A stretch of 48,696 nt of DNA, taken from positions 1-48,696 of the forward strand of contig DELY01000010.1 in the NCBI GenBank assembly GCA_002354655.1, written 5' to 3'. The stretch's first letter is position 1; each line of letters starts with the position of its first letter. Origin of the DNA: Pseudomonas sp. UBA2684 (GTDB taxonomy: Bacteria; Pseudomonadota; Gammaproteobacteria; Pseudomonadales; Pseudomonadaceae). The notes under the pieces were generated by a model. The model saw only the letters and a list, made by a program, of their open reading frames with translations, was not told the DNA's origin and searched no databases. Positions 7,163-16,222 of the stretch are shown here, piece by piece. The translations under genes and the position numbers were made by a program.

Positions 7163-7981
7163 TCAGTGCAGGAGGTTGAAGAGACTTTTGCCGCCGACCT
7201 TGTAGGTCAAGCCCTGATTGCGTTTGCCCACAGCCCGCGCAGGGTTGCCGCCGACGATGGTGTAGGGGGCCACCGGACGGCTCACCACCGAACCACCGGC
7301 GACCACCGCGCCCTCGCCTACTTCGGCGTTGATCATGGCGCGGGTGGCAATCCAGGCGTAGTCGCCGATGCGGATCGGCGGGCTGCCCACCGCCCAGAAC
7401 TCTGGGGCCTGTGTGTCATGGCCGCCGGCGATCAGCAGGCTGTGCGAGGCGATGGTGACGTGGTCGCCAATGATGATGCCGGCGCGGCCATCGAGCAGGC
7501 AGTCCCAGGCCACCACGCTATCGTCGCCGATGCGGATGCCGTCGATGCCGAGCACCTCGGTCTTGCGCCAGACGGTGGAGCCCTTGCCGATCTTCGCGCC
7601 GCCCAACCGCAGCCAGGCGAGACGGATGGTGTGACTGGGAATCTTGTTGATGACGATGTTGTACAGCTGCTCCCAGACACGCAAACAGCGGTCGCGCAGC
7701 GTTTCCAGGTTGAGTCCGTACATCGGCACCAGCGGTGCGGGATTCTCATCGCGCAGCAGGCAGAAGAAACGGCGTGCCAGCGGGTGCTCGATGGTCTTCT
7801 CGAGGTTGACGTAGCTGATCATGTACTGGGTCGCGGAATTGCGCGGATACTCGAAGCCGACTTCGTTCTCCAGCATCCAGGCCCAGGCCGCCTCCAACTC
7901 GTCGACACTGACTTGCAGGTGCGCCGCGTACTCGGGGAATTGATCCTTGAGATTGAAAGATTGGTGGACACGATGTTTCAA
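7163..7981 (-). CDS. Left-handed beta-helix acetyltransferase, extra gene in the psl operon
   Basis: 272 residues. The C-terminal half is a hexapeptide-repeat left-handed beta-helix (IGKGSTVW, IGDDSVVAWD, IGDHVTIASH, IGDYAWIATR, IVGGNPARAVGKR) of the WcaF/NodL/maltose-acetyltransferase type, with the probable catalytic His188 in AGGHD. The N-terminal 110 residues are unusual for this family and may bind the acceptor. The start is a TTG at 7981: it overlaps the pslJ stop (TTGA) and has GGAGGG 8 bases upstream; a longer frame would run deep into pslJ. Predicted to be cytoplasmic and to O-acetylate a sugar nucleotide or lipid-linked Psl intermediate. It interrupts the pslJ-pslK adjacency known from P. 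aeruginosa. Confidence 0.85.
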   Translation of the reverse strand: MKHRVHQSFNLKDQFPEYAAHLQVSVDELEAAWAWMLENEVGFEYPRNSATQYMISYVNLEKTIEHPLARRFFCLLRDENPAPLVPMYGLNLETLRDRCLRVWEQLYNIVINKIPSHTIRLAWLRLGGAKIGKGSTVWRKTEVLGIDGIRIGDDSVVAWDCLLDGRAGIIIGDHVTIASHSLLIAGGHDTQAPEFWAVGSPPIRIGDYAWIATRAMINAEVGEGAVVAGGSVVSRPVAPYTIVGGNPARAVGKRNQGLTYKVGGKSLFNLLH

Positions 7982-9375
7982 GGGCTGGCCCTCCGGGTTG
8001 GCATTGGGGAAATGATTTCGGGATGCAGGCGAACCTGCTGCAGCGTGAGCCCGATAAACAGCCAAAAGAAGGCGATCAGTACGTAGGTCAGGCTGAAGTA
8101 GTGGTCGAAGATGCCAGTCAGCAGGGCGCACAGCAGGCCGCTGCTACAGCCCAGCCACAGCGAATTCTCGCGGGTCACGCGCACCGCGCCGAGGTACGGG
8201 CGGGTTTCCCGCCACCAGAACCAAGTCACCGCGATGAACAGCAACATACCGGGGACGCCCAACTTGTAGATGAAGTTGAGCCACAGGTTGGAAATGCCCA
8301 TCAGCCCACTGCCAGGTACTGGCGGGTCGACCTTGAAGCCAATGCCTAGCGGATAACGCGCCATCGCTTCCGGGAACATCGCGTATTCCTGCAGGCGAAT
8401 GCCGGTGGAGGCATTGCTACTGAGGAACATGGTGGCCAGACGCTCCTGTAGCGGCGGGTAGACCAGCACCAACATACAGCCGAAGGCGATCCCGGCGATA
8501 AGGATGCGCGCGGTGTACGGCACACGGCGGCTGGCCATCCAGATCACCACCAACCCCAGGCTCAGCAGAGCCCCGCGAGAGCCGCTGAGCAGCAGGCCGG
8601 CGGAACCGAGCAGGGCGACGCTCAGGCCCAGCGCGCGCTTCCAGCCCGGCCGTGGCAGGGCGAAGAACAGCGCCACCGGGATGGTGATGGCCAGCGCTCC
8701 GCCGGTGGAGTTGGGATGCAGCCAGGGCGTGGACAGGCGTGTGGTGCCGGCGGTGAACATGTCCTCCAGGTAGGCCTGGTGCGGGTACTTCAGCGCCGTG
8801 AGGATGGGCGTGAGCGCATTGGCATCACGGCTCTTGGCAAATACCCCGAGCGAGAGCAGCAGCATCGCCAGGGTGCCGAGCAGCATGGCCACGGTGAGCT
8901 TTTCCGCCGTGTTGTCGTCCTGAATCAGGCGGATGACCAAGAACATGGCCGACAGGTTGAGCATCCAGCGAATCCAGTTGGTCGGCCCTCCGCCCTCGGC
9001 CTGAATGACAAACTGGCCGACCACGAAGGGAATCGCGCTCCACATTAGTAGCCAACCCAACGCACGTTCGGTGCCGCTGCGCGGGTACAGGCGCGGCTGC
9101 TTACTGAGAAAGCCCTGCCAGAGAACGCCGACCCAGGTCAGCGCCAGCAGCGCCTCGCTGGCGGTGGTGCGTACACCCACCTCGAGGGTCGAATAGGGCA
9201 GGAAGGCCGCAACAAAGGCAAAGATCAGCAAGCCGATCAGCGGGGTGCGCATCACGGTCAGCGCGAACGCGGACCCGGCGATGAGGATCATCAGCTTGGG
9301 CAGGGACAGCACCCACAGCAGCGCGCCAAAGAACAGGCCACAGAAAATAGCGATGCCGACACCAATGGGCATCAT
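7978..9375 (-). CDS. pslJ: PslJ-type O-antigen polymerase/ligase-like membrane protein
   Basis: 465-residue polytopic protein with about ten membrane segments, starting MMPIGVGIAIFCGLFFGALL. The central part contains the Wzy/WaaL-like periplasmic loop (STPWLHPNSTGGALAI, about residues 215-230, followed by SGSRGALLSLG). Such proteins polymerise or ligate lipid-linked sugar units in the periplasm; here it is the likely Psl polymerase. The ATG at 9375 overlaps the stop of the upstream glycosyltransferase gene (ATGA-type). A much longer upstream frame to 9654 is only a shadow of that gene. Position between a PslI-like and a PslK-like gene supports the name. Confidence 0.85.
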   Translation of the reverse strand: MMPIGVGIAIFCGLFFGALLWVLSLPKLMILIAGSAFALTVMRTPLIGLLIFAFVAAFLPYSTLEVGVRTTASEALLALTWVGVLWQGFLSKQPRLYPRSGTERALGWLLMWSAIPFVVGQFVIQAEGGGPTNWIRWMLNLSAMFLVIRLIQDDNTAEKLTVAMLLGTLAMLLLSLGVFAKSRDANALTPILTALKYPHQAYLEDMFTAGTTRLSTPWLHPNSTGGALAITIPVALFFALPRPGWKRALGLSVALLGSAGLLLSGSRGALLSLGLVVIWMASRRVPYTARILIAGIAFGCMLVLVYPPLQERLATMFLSSNASTGIRLQEYAMFPEAMARYPLGIGFKVDPPVPGSGLMGISNLWLNFIYKLGVPGMLLFIAVTWFWWRETRPYLGAVRVTRENSLWLGCSSGLLCALLTGIFDHYFSLTYVLIAFFWLFIGLTLQQVRLHPEIISPMPTRRASP

Positions 9376-10484
9376 GGGACGAGCTCCTCGATCAAATCGT
9401 TCAGGCGCGCGACGAACCGCGCCATGTTGTAGCGTTCGGCCCAGGCCAGCAGCGGGGCCGGGTCGCCCTTGCCCTCGCGCGCCAGCTCCAGCATCAGTTG
9501 GGTCAGGGCCTGTTGGTCGTGGGGCGGGAAGCGCGGCATCTCTGGCGGGGCCACTTCGTCCAGCGACGAGCCGCGCGCCACTGCCACTGGCGTACCGGCC
9601 TGCAGGGCCTCGATGACCGGCAGACCGAAACCTTCTGCATAAGACGGCTGCCACAGGCGCTCGGCGCGGCGGTACAAGGCGAACAAGTTGGCGTTGTCGA
9701 GCCTCTGCAACGCATGCACCCCGGCCTGGTTGGTCAGCTCGCCGGGCAGGTGCGCAACATCGCCGACCAGCAGCAGATCCGGCACCTGTGCCGAACGCTG
9801 GCGCGCGGTGCGCCAGGCACGCAGTAACTGGGCGATGTTCTTGCGCGGCTCACGGGTGCCAACCACCAGCCAGTAGCGCTCGGGCAGCTCGGGCAGCGAC
9901 TCGGCCTCGCCTTGCAGCTCATATCCGAGCACCATCGGCGGCAGCACTCGCACCTTGCCTGCGAACTGCGGGAATAAGCGCCGCGCTTCGCCCGCGGTGA
10001 ACTGCGAAGGCACCCAAACTTGATCGGCGCGCCACAGCGAATAATGTATCGATAGCCGATCAGTGCAGCGGTAAGCCGCCTGCCGCAGGCGGGAACCGTG
10101 CTGGTTGCGCTCGGTGAGCTGGAACAGGTCGTGCAACTGCAGAATGAAACGGCTGCGGCCGCCGCGACGGCACACCGGCAGGCCCATATTGAAGTTGCAG
10201 ATGTGCAGATCGATCGATTGCCGACGCAGGTAGCCAGGCAGAAAACCGGCCTCGAACTGCAACCGTTGCCTGAGCCGATGCATGCCTTTGAGGCCCTCGA
10301 TGCTCCACGGCGGGCAGTCGGCCTGCTGGCGTAGCGGGTGGCCCTGCGGCGCGGTGGTGACCAGACGCAGCTCGCTCACCCGCGAACATTGGCGCAGGCC
10401 CAGGGCCAGGGCGATGTTTTGCCGGCCAATGCCGCTGTCGGGCTCGCTGGCCGCGGGACGGTAGTCGAGGCTGACCTTCAGCAT
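9372..10484 (-). CDS. pslI: PslI-type glycosyltransferase, family 4
   Basis: 370-residue cytoplasmic or membrane-associated GT-B enzyme. The N-terminus MLKVSLDYRPAASEPDSGIGR and the C-terminal EGFGLPVIEALQAGTPVAVA with the E-x7-E motif are typical of retaining GT4 enzymes that use nucleotide sugars. It is predicted to add one sugar of the Psl repeat (mannose, glucose or rhamnose); which one cannot be read. The ATG at 10484 overlaps the stop of pslH by 7 bases and has GGGTGG upstream; an upstream start at 10553 would overlap pslH much further. Confidence 0.85.
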   Translation of the reverse strand: MLKVSLDYRPAASEPDSGIGRQNIALALGLRQCSRVSELRLVTTAPQGHPLRQQADCPPWSIEGLKGMHRLRQRLQFEAGFLPGYLRRQSIDLHICNFNMGLPVCRRGGRSRFILQLHDLFQLTERNQHGSRLRQAAYRCTDRLSIHYSLWRADQVWVPSQFTAGEARRLFPQFAGKVRVLPPMVLGYELQGEAESLPELPERYWLVVGTREPRKNIAQLLRAWRTARQRSAQVPDLLLVGDVAHLPGELTNQAGVHALQRLDNANLFALYRRAERLWQPSYAEGFGLPVIEALQAGTPVAVARGSSLDEVAPPEMPRFPPHDQQALTQLMLELAREGKGDPAPLLAWAERYNMARFVARLNDLIEELVP

Positions 10485-11689
10485 GCGGCCACCCGCGCAG
10501 GAGCCGGCAACTGCGCGTACAGGGATTCCAGCGCGTGTGCGGCCACCGACCAATCATGTCGAGCACGCACATAGCCGCGGCCGGCATCGCCCAGGCGCTG
10601 CGCCAGAGCGGGATCGTCCAGCAACTGGGCGATCGCGGCGATACAGTCTTCGGCGCTCTCCGCGCACAGGTAATGCTCGCCGGAGTTCACCTCCAGGCCC
10701 GAGGCGCCCTGCCCGCTGGTGACTATCGGCAGTCCCGCGGCCATCGCCTCCAGCACCTTGAGCTTGGAACCGCCGCCCTGACGCAGCGGCGCGAAGAAGA
10801 TCGAGGTCTGCCGCTGCCGCTCGCGCAGATCGCCGACGAAACCGTGCCATTCGATCCGGCTATCGCTCCAGCGCTCGCGCCAGGCCTGCGGCAGGGCATA
10901 ACCGCAGATGCTCATGCGCACATCGGGGAAGCGCTGCCACAAGCCTGGCAATACATGCTCCAGTGCCCATTCCACAGCATCCACGTTCGGCGCGTATTCG
11001 AAATTGCCGATGAACAGCAATCGCCGCGCCTGCGGCTGGTGGCGTACCGAGGCGTAGTAAGCGCAATCAACGCCGTTGACGACCACGGCGGTCGGCCTGC
11101 CGCCGATGCGTGCCAGCACCTGGGCGTCCGCGTCGGTCACGGCGATCACCTGCTCGGCCTGGCGCATGACTCGACGCTCCCAGCGGCGGTAGCGCCACTG
11201 GTCATAGCGGGCGAAGGGCAGCATCCAACCCGGCAGACGATCATAGGTGGCAGCGCCGAGCATGGACTCGACGTTGTGCTCGGTGAGCACGAACGGCACG
11301 CCTCGCCGAGCCAGCGCCGCCTCGTAGGGCTGGAAGGTATAACTGTGCTCGATCTGGATCACATCCCAGGGCTCATCCAGCAATGCCTCGATCTGACTTT
11401 CCAGCCGCGGAGCCAGGCCATTGATACTGGCCAGCAACGGATAAGGCGCGAACAGCGCCGCAGCCAGGGTCAGTGGGCTGCGCAGCGGGCGACGCGGCAG
11501 GATGATCAGGCGCTCAAGGAGCGGTTCGAGGTGGTCGCGCACGTCATCGTCGACCGCCATTTTCGAGTGTGCCAACAGGGTAATGCGATGCCCGGCGCGC
11601 GCCAGGCTAGCCAGCAGTTGGTACTGGCGGGTCTTGCCGCCGCTGGTGGTCGGCCAGGGGGCGTAGGGCAGAATCCAGAGAATACGCAC
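10478..11689 (-). CDS. pslH: PslH-type glycosyltransferase, family 4
   Basis: 403-residue GT-B glycosyltransferase. Landmarks are MRILWILPYAPWPTTSGGKTRQ at the N-terminus (nucleotide-sugar enzyme signature with the glycine-rich loop), RLLFIGNFEYAPNVDAVEW in the middle and FFAPLRQGGGSKLKVLEAMA with G-x-x-x-K-x-LE-A at the donor site. It resembles GT4 enzymes that follow the pattern of PslH. The start lies 4 bases after the pslG stop. It is expected to act at the inner membrane on the lipid-linked Psl unit. Donor sugar is not deducible from sequence. Confidence 0.85.
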   Translation of the reverse strand: MRILWILPYAPWPTTSGGKTRQYQLLASLARAGHRITLLAHSKMAVDDDVRDHLEPLLERLIILPRRPLRSPLTLAAALFAPYPLLASINGLAPRLESQIEALLDEPWDVIQIEHSYTFQPYEAALARRGVPFVLTEHNVESMLGAATYDRLPGWMLPFARYDQWRYRRWERRVMRQAEQVIAVTDADAQVLARIGGRPTAVVVNGVDCAYYASVRHQPQARRLLFIGNFEYAPNVDAVEWALEHVLPGLWQRFPDVRMSICGYALPQAWRERWSDSRIEWHGFVGDLRERQRQTSIFFAPLRQGGGSKLKVLEAMAAGLPIVTSGQGASGLEVNSGEHYLCAESAEDCIAAIAQLLDDPALAQRLGDAGRGYVRARHDWSVAAHALESLYAQLPAPARVAAC

Positions 11690-11693
11690 GCGT

Positions 11694-13031
11694 TTACCAC
11701 ACCAGCAGTTGCAGACTGGTCTTGAGCGGTACGGTCAAACCCACAGCTTCGCTGCCGAGGATGCGCACCTCGCCGGTCAGCGGGTCGTGTAGCTCCGCAT
11801 TCGACACCCCCGGCATGTTCACGCTCTTGCCGCTGGCACTCCAAAACATCCACAGGTTCTTACCGTCGGCACGGGTCCAGGCAATGCTATAGAGGTCGTT
11901 CGGGCCATCCTGCACATCCGGCACGTCGGCAGGCTCAATCCGTGGCCCGGTCACGGCGAAGAAGTTCTTCAGCGCGGCAAATACCGGTTTGGGATTGCCA
12001 TCCAGGTCAATCAGCCCGTATTTCTGGTCACGCGGGCCGACCAGGGTCGGAAGATCGCTGAGGTTGAACAGGAAGGTGCGATCGAAATCCATCGCACTCA
12101 TCAGCGCCAGGCGCCGCAAGGTGTAATCGGCCTGGCCGTCGATGCCGATGATCGCCTGCATCTCCTTGGGCCCGTCGTAGCTCGACCAGCCCCACTCGGT
12201 GGCCCAGATCTGCTTGATGCTGTGCATGCGCAGGGCGTGGTTGACGAACTTCACGCGGGCAAGAAAATCGCGGGCGGCAACGTCGTCGCCTTCGGGCTCC
12301 TCGGTATAGGGGTGGTAGGCGACGATCAGGTCGCGCTTGGCCAAGCCCTCGTCGAGCAGCAGTTTGAGCATCAGCTCGTTGTTGGTGTAGGGCATCTGGC
12401 TGAAATAAGCCATGCCCGCGGTGAGCACGGGCATGTCGGGGTAGCGCGCCTTGATCGCCTCGGTGCTGGCGAACAGCAGGCGGGCATAGGCCTTCGCGTC
12501 CTCTTTCGGCCGCCAGTAGGGATAGATGTTCGGCTCGTTCCAGATCTGCCAGGCGCGAAAATCCGGATAGCGCTCAATGAACGCCAGCAAGCTGTCGACG
12601 TACAGCTGCGGATCCTTGGGCGGGTACTGATCGGGGTGCTCGTCACCGGGCGGCGCCGACGTGGCGAAAGGCGCCGAGCCCGCGAGAAAACCCACCGGTT
12701 TGAGGCCGTGGCGCTTCATCGACGCGGAAGCCCCGTCGAAGGCGGCGAGGTTGAACTGCCCCTTCTGCGGTTCCAGGATTGCCCAGTGCATGGCGATGCG
12801 AACCCATTCCAACCCCAGGTCGTTGATCGCCTGCATCTGCTTTTCCTGCACCTGCGGGCTGAAGAAGTGGAACTGCGCATTGACCCCGAGGTAGTCCTTC
12901 CAGACCACGCTGCGCGGAGCACGTAGTTCGGTGACTTCCGCTTCGGCACTGCGGCTGGCCAGCAACAACGCGCTGCCGATCAGCAGCAACACGAGCAACG
13001 CTGGCAGCCATACGATGGGTTTACGCCACAT
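11694..13031 (-). CDS. pslG: PslG-type glycoside hydrolase, family 39-like
   Basis: 445 residues with an N-terminal hydrophobic segment (about 7-25) that is either an uncleaved anchor or a signal peptide, then a TIM-barrel hydrolase. Two catalytic glutamates stand out: Glu166 in IWNEPNIYP (acid/base) and Glu279 in ATEWGWSS (nucleophile), close to the positions known for P. aeruginosa PslG. PslG is an endoglycosidase that cuts Psl and influences its release and biofilm matrix. The ATG at 13031 has GGAGG 8 bases upstream and overlaps pslF by 11 bases. A C-terminal beta-sandwich (about 370-445) follows the barrel. Confidence 0.88.
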   Translation of the reverse strand: MWRKPIVWLPALLVLLLIGSALLLASRSAEAEVTELRAPRSVVWKDYLGVNAQFHFFSPQVQEKQMQAINDLGLEWVRIAMHWAILEPQKGQFNLAAFDGASASMKRHGLKPVGFLAGSAPFATSAPPGDEHPDQYPPKDPQLYVDSLLAFIERYPDFRAWQIWNEPNIYPYWRPKEDAKAYARLLFASTEAIKARYPDMPVLTAGMAYFSQMPYTNNELMLKLLLDEGLAKRDLIVAYHPYTEEPEGDDVAARDFLARVKFVNHALRMHSIKQIWATEWGWSSYDGPKEMQAIIGIDGQADYTLRRLALMSAMDFDRTFLFNLSDLPTLVGPRDQKYGLIDLDGNPKPVFAALKNFFAVTGPRIEPADVPDVQDGPNDLYSIAWTRADGKNLWMFWSASGKSVNMPGVSNAELHDPLTGEVRILGSEAVGLTVPLKTSLQLLVW

Positions 13032-14211
13032 ATTGAGAACCTCCACGTAGGGTGGTGAACAGTTGCAGAAAGCGTGCCGCGGTGACCGGCCACTGCCGGT
13101 CCTGACCGATGCGCTGGGCGTTGTCGGCCCAGGTCTGGGCCACCTGCGGGCGCTCGCACAACTCACGCAGGCGCTGCGTCAGTGCGGCGATATCGCCTTG
13201 CGGGAAAATCGCACCGTTGCCGGCGGCCACCTCCTCGGCGAAAGCACGTGCATCCGAGGTGATCGCGCCGCGCCCGCAGGCGGCGGCCCAGGACAGCGCG
13301 CCGCTGGTGCCACGCAGGGCGCCGAGCAGGGCGAGTTTCTTCGACTCGCGATACGGCAGCAGCATTGCGTGGTGCGCCTGAATCAGGCTGGGTATCTGCT
13401 CGGCCGGCACGTCCAGCGCCCAGTCGACAAATTCGTCCAGGCCCAGCTCGGCGATCCGTGCGCGCAATTCGTCGAGGTAGCTGCCACCGGGGGCGAAAGC
13501 CATCTCCGGGGCGCTGCCGCCGGCCAGGGTCAGACGCCAGGCGCCGGTCAGGGCAGGCGCATCGCGCAGCATGCCAGCAAGTGCGTCGAGCAAGTCCTCA
13601 ATCCCCTTGCCACGGTAAATGAAACCGAAATACAGCAGTTTGAGCGGTTGCAGCGGTGGCAGAGGCGCAACCGGGATGATCGGGTTGCCATGGGCGATTA
13701 CCCGTACCTTGTCGGCGCCCAGCTTCATACGTCGGCGCAGATGGACGCCGCCGGTTTCAGTCAGGGTCACCAGCGCATCCAGCTGCGCCGCCAGGCAGCG
13801 CTCCTCGCGCAGGCACAGCGGATCGGCCAACACCGTAGCGACCTGGGGCAGCGGCGCCGGCAGATGCTCGGCCCACGACAGTGGCCAGGGCAGGCGAGCG
13901 CGGCGCCAGACCAAACGCTCGGGGTCGTGCACCGTGGCGCTCAGCGGCAGGCGCGGAAAACGCCGGCGCAGTTCGCTCAGAGCGGCGAACTCGGCCAGGC
14001 GACCACCGCCGAGTTCGCCATGTGCCAGGTCGACAGCCGACCAGTCGAAGCTGGCGATTCGCGCCAAGGCCTTGGCCGGATCGTTGCCGACCCCGGCCAG
14101 CGGTGTTTCCACCTGGATGCCGAGGCCTTGCAGCGCCGTGCAGAAGTTCGCCGCATAGTCGGCGATACCGGTCTGCTCGGGCGGCATCGGCGCCAGCAAG
14201 GCAATGCGCAT
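13021..14211 (-). CDS. pslF: PslF-type glycosyltransferase, family 4
   Basis: 396-residue GT-B enzyme beginning MRIALLAPMPPEQTGIADYA, the pattern of GT4 enzymes with a glycine-containing donor loop, and carrying a Rossmann-like KLLYFGFIYRGKGIEDLLDAL at mid-length, the usual start of the C-terminal donor-binding domain. The start codon overlaps the pslE stop by one base (TGATG), implying translational coupling. It is assigned to one transfer step of Psl repeat assembly; acceptor and donor are not known from the sequence. Confidence 0.85.
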   Translation of the reverse strand: MRIALLAPMPPEQTGIADYAANFCTALQGLGIQVETPLAGVGNDPAKALARIASFDWSAVDLAHGELGGGRLAEFAALSELRRRFPRLPLSATVHDPERLVWRRARLPWPLSWAEHLPAPLPQVATVLADPLCLREERCLAAQLDALVTLTETGGVHLRRRMKLGADKVRVIAHGNPIIPVAPLPPLQPLKLLYFGFIYRGKGIEDLLDALAGMLRDAPALTGAWRLTLAGGSAPEMAFAPGGSYLDELRARIAELGLDEFVDWALDVPAEQIPSLIQAHHAMLLPYRESKKLALLGALRGTSGALSWAAACGRGAITSDARAFAEEVAAGNGAIFPQGDIAALTQRLRELCERPQVAQTWADNAQRIGQDRQWPVTAARFLQLFTTLRGGSQYVA

Positions 14212-16202
14212 CAGGAAAGCGCCCGCAGGCGCGCCATCAGGTTGAGCACCGCGTGCGGCACCTCGAAACGGCGACGGTTGACGATGATACCGTCGACCTT
14301 CTTGAACGCCGTGGTGAGGATGTTAAGCGCGCTCGACACCACCGGAATAGTGCTCTGCCGCGCCTCGATCACCATCACGATCATGTCCGCGTGGCGCAGG
14401 GTGACGAACGCATCCTGGTTGCTAAGCAGCGAGCTCGCGGCGAGCAGCGCTACTTCGCCCGGCTTGGTCGGCTCGGTACTATCCAGACGCGCGTGATGAC
14501 CACGCTCGCCAAGCAGCTTGGCCAGATGCTGAATGACGAAGCCCACGCCCTCGCCCCGACCCGCCGAGGTAAAGGCCAGGATCAGGCCCTTCTGCTCGAT
14601 CTGCTCCAGCGGCAACTGCGCATAAAGTCGATAGATACTGGCGATGAATGCACTGTTCGGCGCCTGCCGATCGTCCAGTTCCTGCAAGGTCGTCCATAGC
14701 GGCACGCCGAAGCGACTTTCGATATGCCCGCCATCGTGGATGCGCTGATCCAACAGGTAGCAGATGTACAGCACCAGCAGGCCGACCATCAGCGCCGCCG
14801 GGATCGACAGCGCAAGCATCAGCAGGCTCTTGGGGAAAACCCGCGACGGGTTGAGCGTGGCTTCCTCGATGATGGCGATATTGCTGATGCTGCTGTTGTC
14901 CAGCTCGCGATCGATGCGCGCCTTTTCCAAGCTATCGGCATAGAGCGCGTAGTTCTTTTCCTCGACGCTGAGGGCACGCTGCAGCTGGGCCAGGACTGGC
15001 TCGGCGGCCATGGACTGGTCACGCTCCGCTTCCAGACTGGCCAACTGCATGTCCTGGCGGCTCAGCTGGGCCTTGAGGCGAGCGACGTCCGACTGCTGGT
15101 CGAAACGGTTGCTCTGCAGGCGTTCGGCCACCGGATTGGGCGCGCGGTTCTCCGAACTCTGGATAACCGCCGCCTCGCTGGCGACACGCTCCTCAAGGTA
15201 AGCGATGCTCTGGTCGATGGTCTTGATCGGCGGCGCCTGCTCGGTGAAGGTGCGCAGCAGATCCTGGCGCTCGGCCCGCTTGTTGTTGAGCAGTTGCAGA
15301 ATATGCTGGTGCTCGGGGTTCAGCGACAGCTCGCGCACCGTGCGGACCTCGCCCGGTAGGCTCCTGATCTGCTGATCGAGGGTGTTCAGACTGCCCTCGG
15401 TGGCCGCGATCAGACGCGTCGAGTTGAAGCGGTCGGTGCGCAGCTGGTTGATGCGTTCGGAGAGATCCTGCAGACGCTCGGTGATCTCGATGGCGTCGAT
15501 GCTCTTGAGCTTCACAAGTATCTGCTGCTTGAGCCGGTCGATATTGCTTTCGCTGGTCCGCAGCTGAGTGTCGTAAAAGTCGTACAGACTCTTACGCCCA
15601 AGCACGCGGGTGCGCTCCTGCAAGTAGATGTCGACCCAGATCTTGACGATGGTCTGCGCGACTGCGGGGTCGTCCCAGGTGAAGCTGATTTCCATCACCG
15701 ACGAGCCAGGCGCGTGGCTGACGCTGAATTCCTTCTCCAACTTCTTGGCTAGCCGCTCCACCGGGGTCTGTTCCTCGATTAGCCCGAGCAATGCCAAGAT
15801 GTCGCGCAACAGGTCGATGGCCGCCCCACCGGCGACGCGCAGGCCGTGCTTGACGGTGGCGAAGAAACCCTGCGGGCCAGGTGCATTGGCCGCCAGTTCA
15901 TAGTAGCGCTCCGCGACCTGGCGAATGATCGGCCGCCCGGTCAGCAGGCGCTCCTCGTCGACAATCGGGTCACGCTGGGTGGCGGGCACCACCAAAGCGG
16001 TACGGTCGGTCATCTCGATCGGCAGGGTATTGCTGTCACGGCCCGGCTTGACCAGCAAGCGTGAGTTGGACTCGTAGGAGGTCGGTAGGAAGAAGGCCCC
16101 GAGCAGGATCATCAGCAGGGTCACGCAGACGGCGACCAGGAACTCGCGCTTGAAGATGAAGAACAAGCGCAGCACGTCGCGGAAAGTACGAATCTCAATC
16201 AT
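14211..16202 (-). CDS. pslE: PslE-type chain-length/co-polymerase protein (Wzz and BY-kinase-like)
   Basis: 663 residues. Wzz-type N-terminus with a membrane segment at about 19-40, a long periplasmic coiled-coil region (roughly 170-430, including NERAERQDLL-like heptads), and a second membrane segment near 465-490. The C-terminal cytoplasmic part (about 535-663) has the fold order of a bacterial tyrosine kinase (ILAFTSAGRGEGVGFV, then MIVMVIEA, then KVDGIIVNRR), but the Walker A lacks the usual GKT/S and no C-terminal tyrosine cluster is present, so it is probably catalytically inactive. Such polysaccharide co-polymerases control polymer length and contact the outer-membrane exporter, here the PslD-like protein encoded 20 bases upstream. 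Confidence 0.87.
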   Translation of the reverse strand: MIEIRTFRDVLRLFFIFKREFLVAVCVTLLMILLGAFFLPTSYESNSRLLVKPGRDSNTLPIEMTDRTALVVPATQRDPIVDEERLLTGRPIIRQVAERYYELAANAPGPQGFFATVKHGLRVAGGAAIDLLRDILALLGLIEEQTPVERLAKKLEKEFSVSHAPGSSVMEISFTWDDPAVAQTIVKIWVDIYLQERTRVLGRKSLYDFYDTQLRTSESNIDRLKQQILVKLKSIDAIEITERLQDLSERINQLRTDRFNSTRLIAATEGSLNTLDQQIRSLPGEVRTVRELSLNPEHQHILQLLNNKRAERQDLLRTFTEQAPPIKTIDQSIAYLEERVASEAAVIQSSENRAPNPVAERLQSNRFDQQSDVARLKAQLSRQDMQLASLEAERDQSMAAEPVLAQLQRALSVEEKNYALYADSLEKARIDRELDNSSISNIAIIEEATLNPSRVFPKSLLMLALSIPAALMVGLLVLYICYLLDQRIHDGGHIESRFGVPLWTTLQELDDRQAPNSAFIASIYRLYAQLPLEQIEQKGLILAFTSAGRGEGVGFVIQHLAKLLGERGHHARLDSTEPTKPGEVALLAASSLLSNQDAFVTLRHADMIVMVIEARQSTIPVVSSALNILTTAFKKVDGIIVNRRRFEVPHAVLNLMARLRALS

Positions 16203-16222
16203 GGAACACTATCCCTGTCTGC

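Noticed and set aside
6200-8086. Long plus-strand frame (628 codons) across pslK and the acetyltransferase
   Set aside because: Shadow of two certain minus-strand genes; composition is Gln/Arg/Ala-rich without domains.
9376-9654. Extended N-terminus for pslJ
   Set aside because: The extra 93 codons read antisense-like, repetitive sequence inside the pslI gene; the ATG at 9375 makes a normal overlap and begins the first membrane segment.
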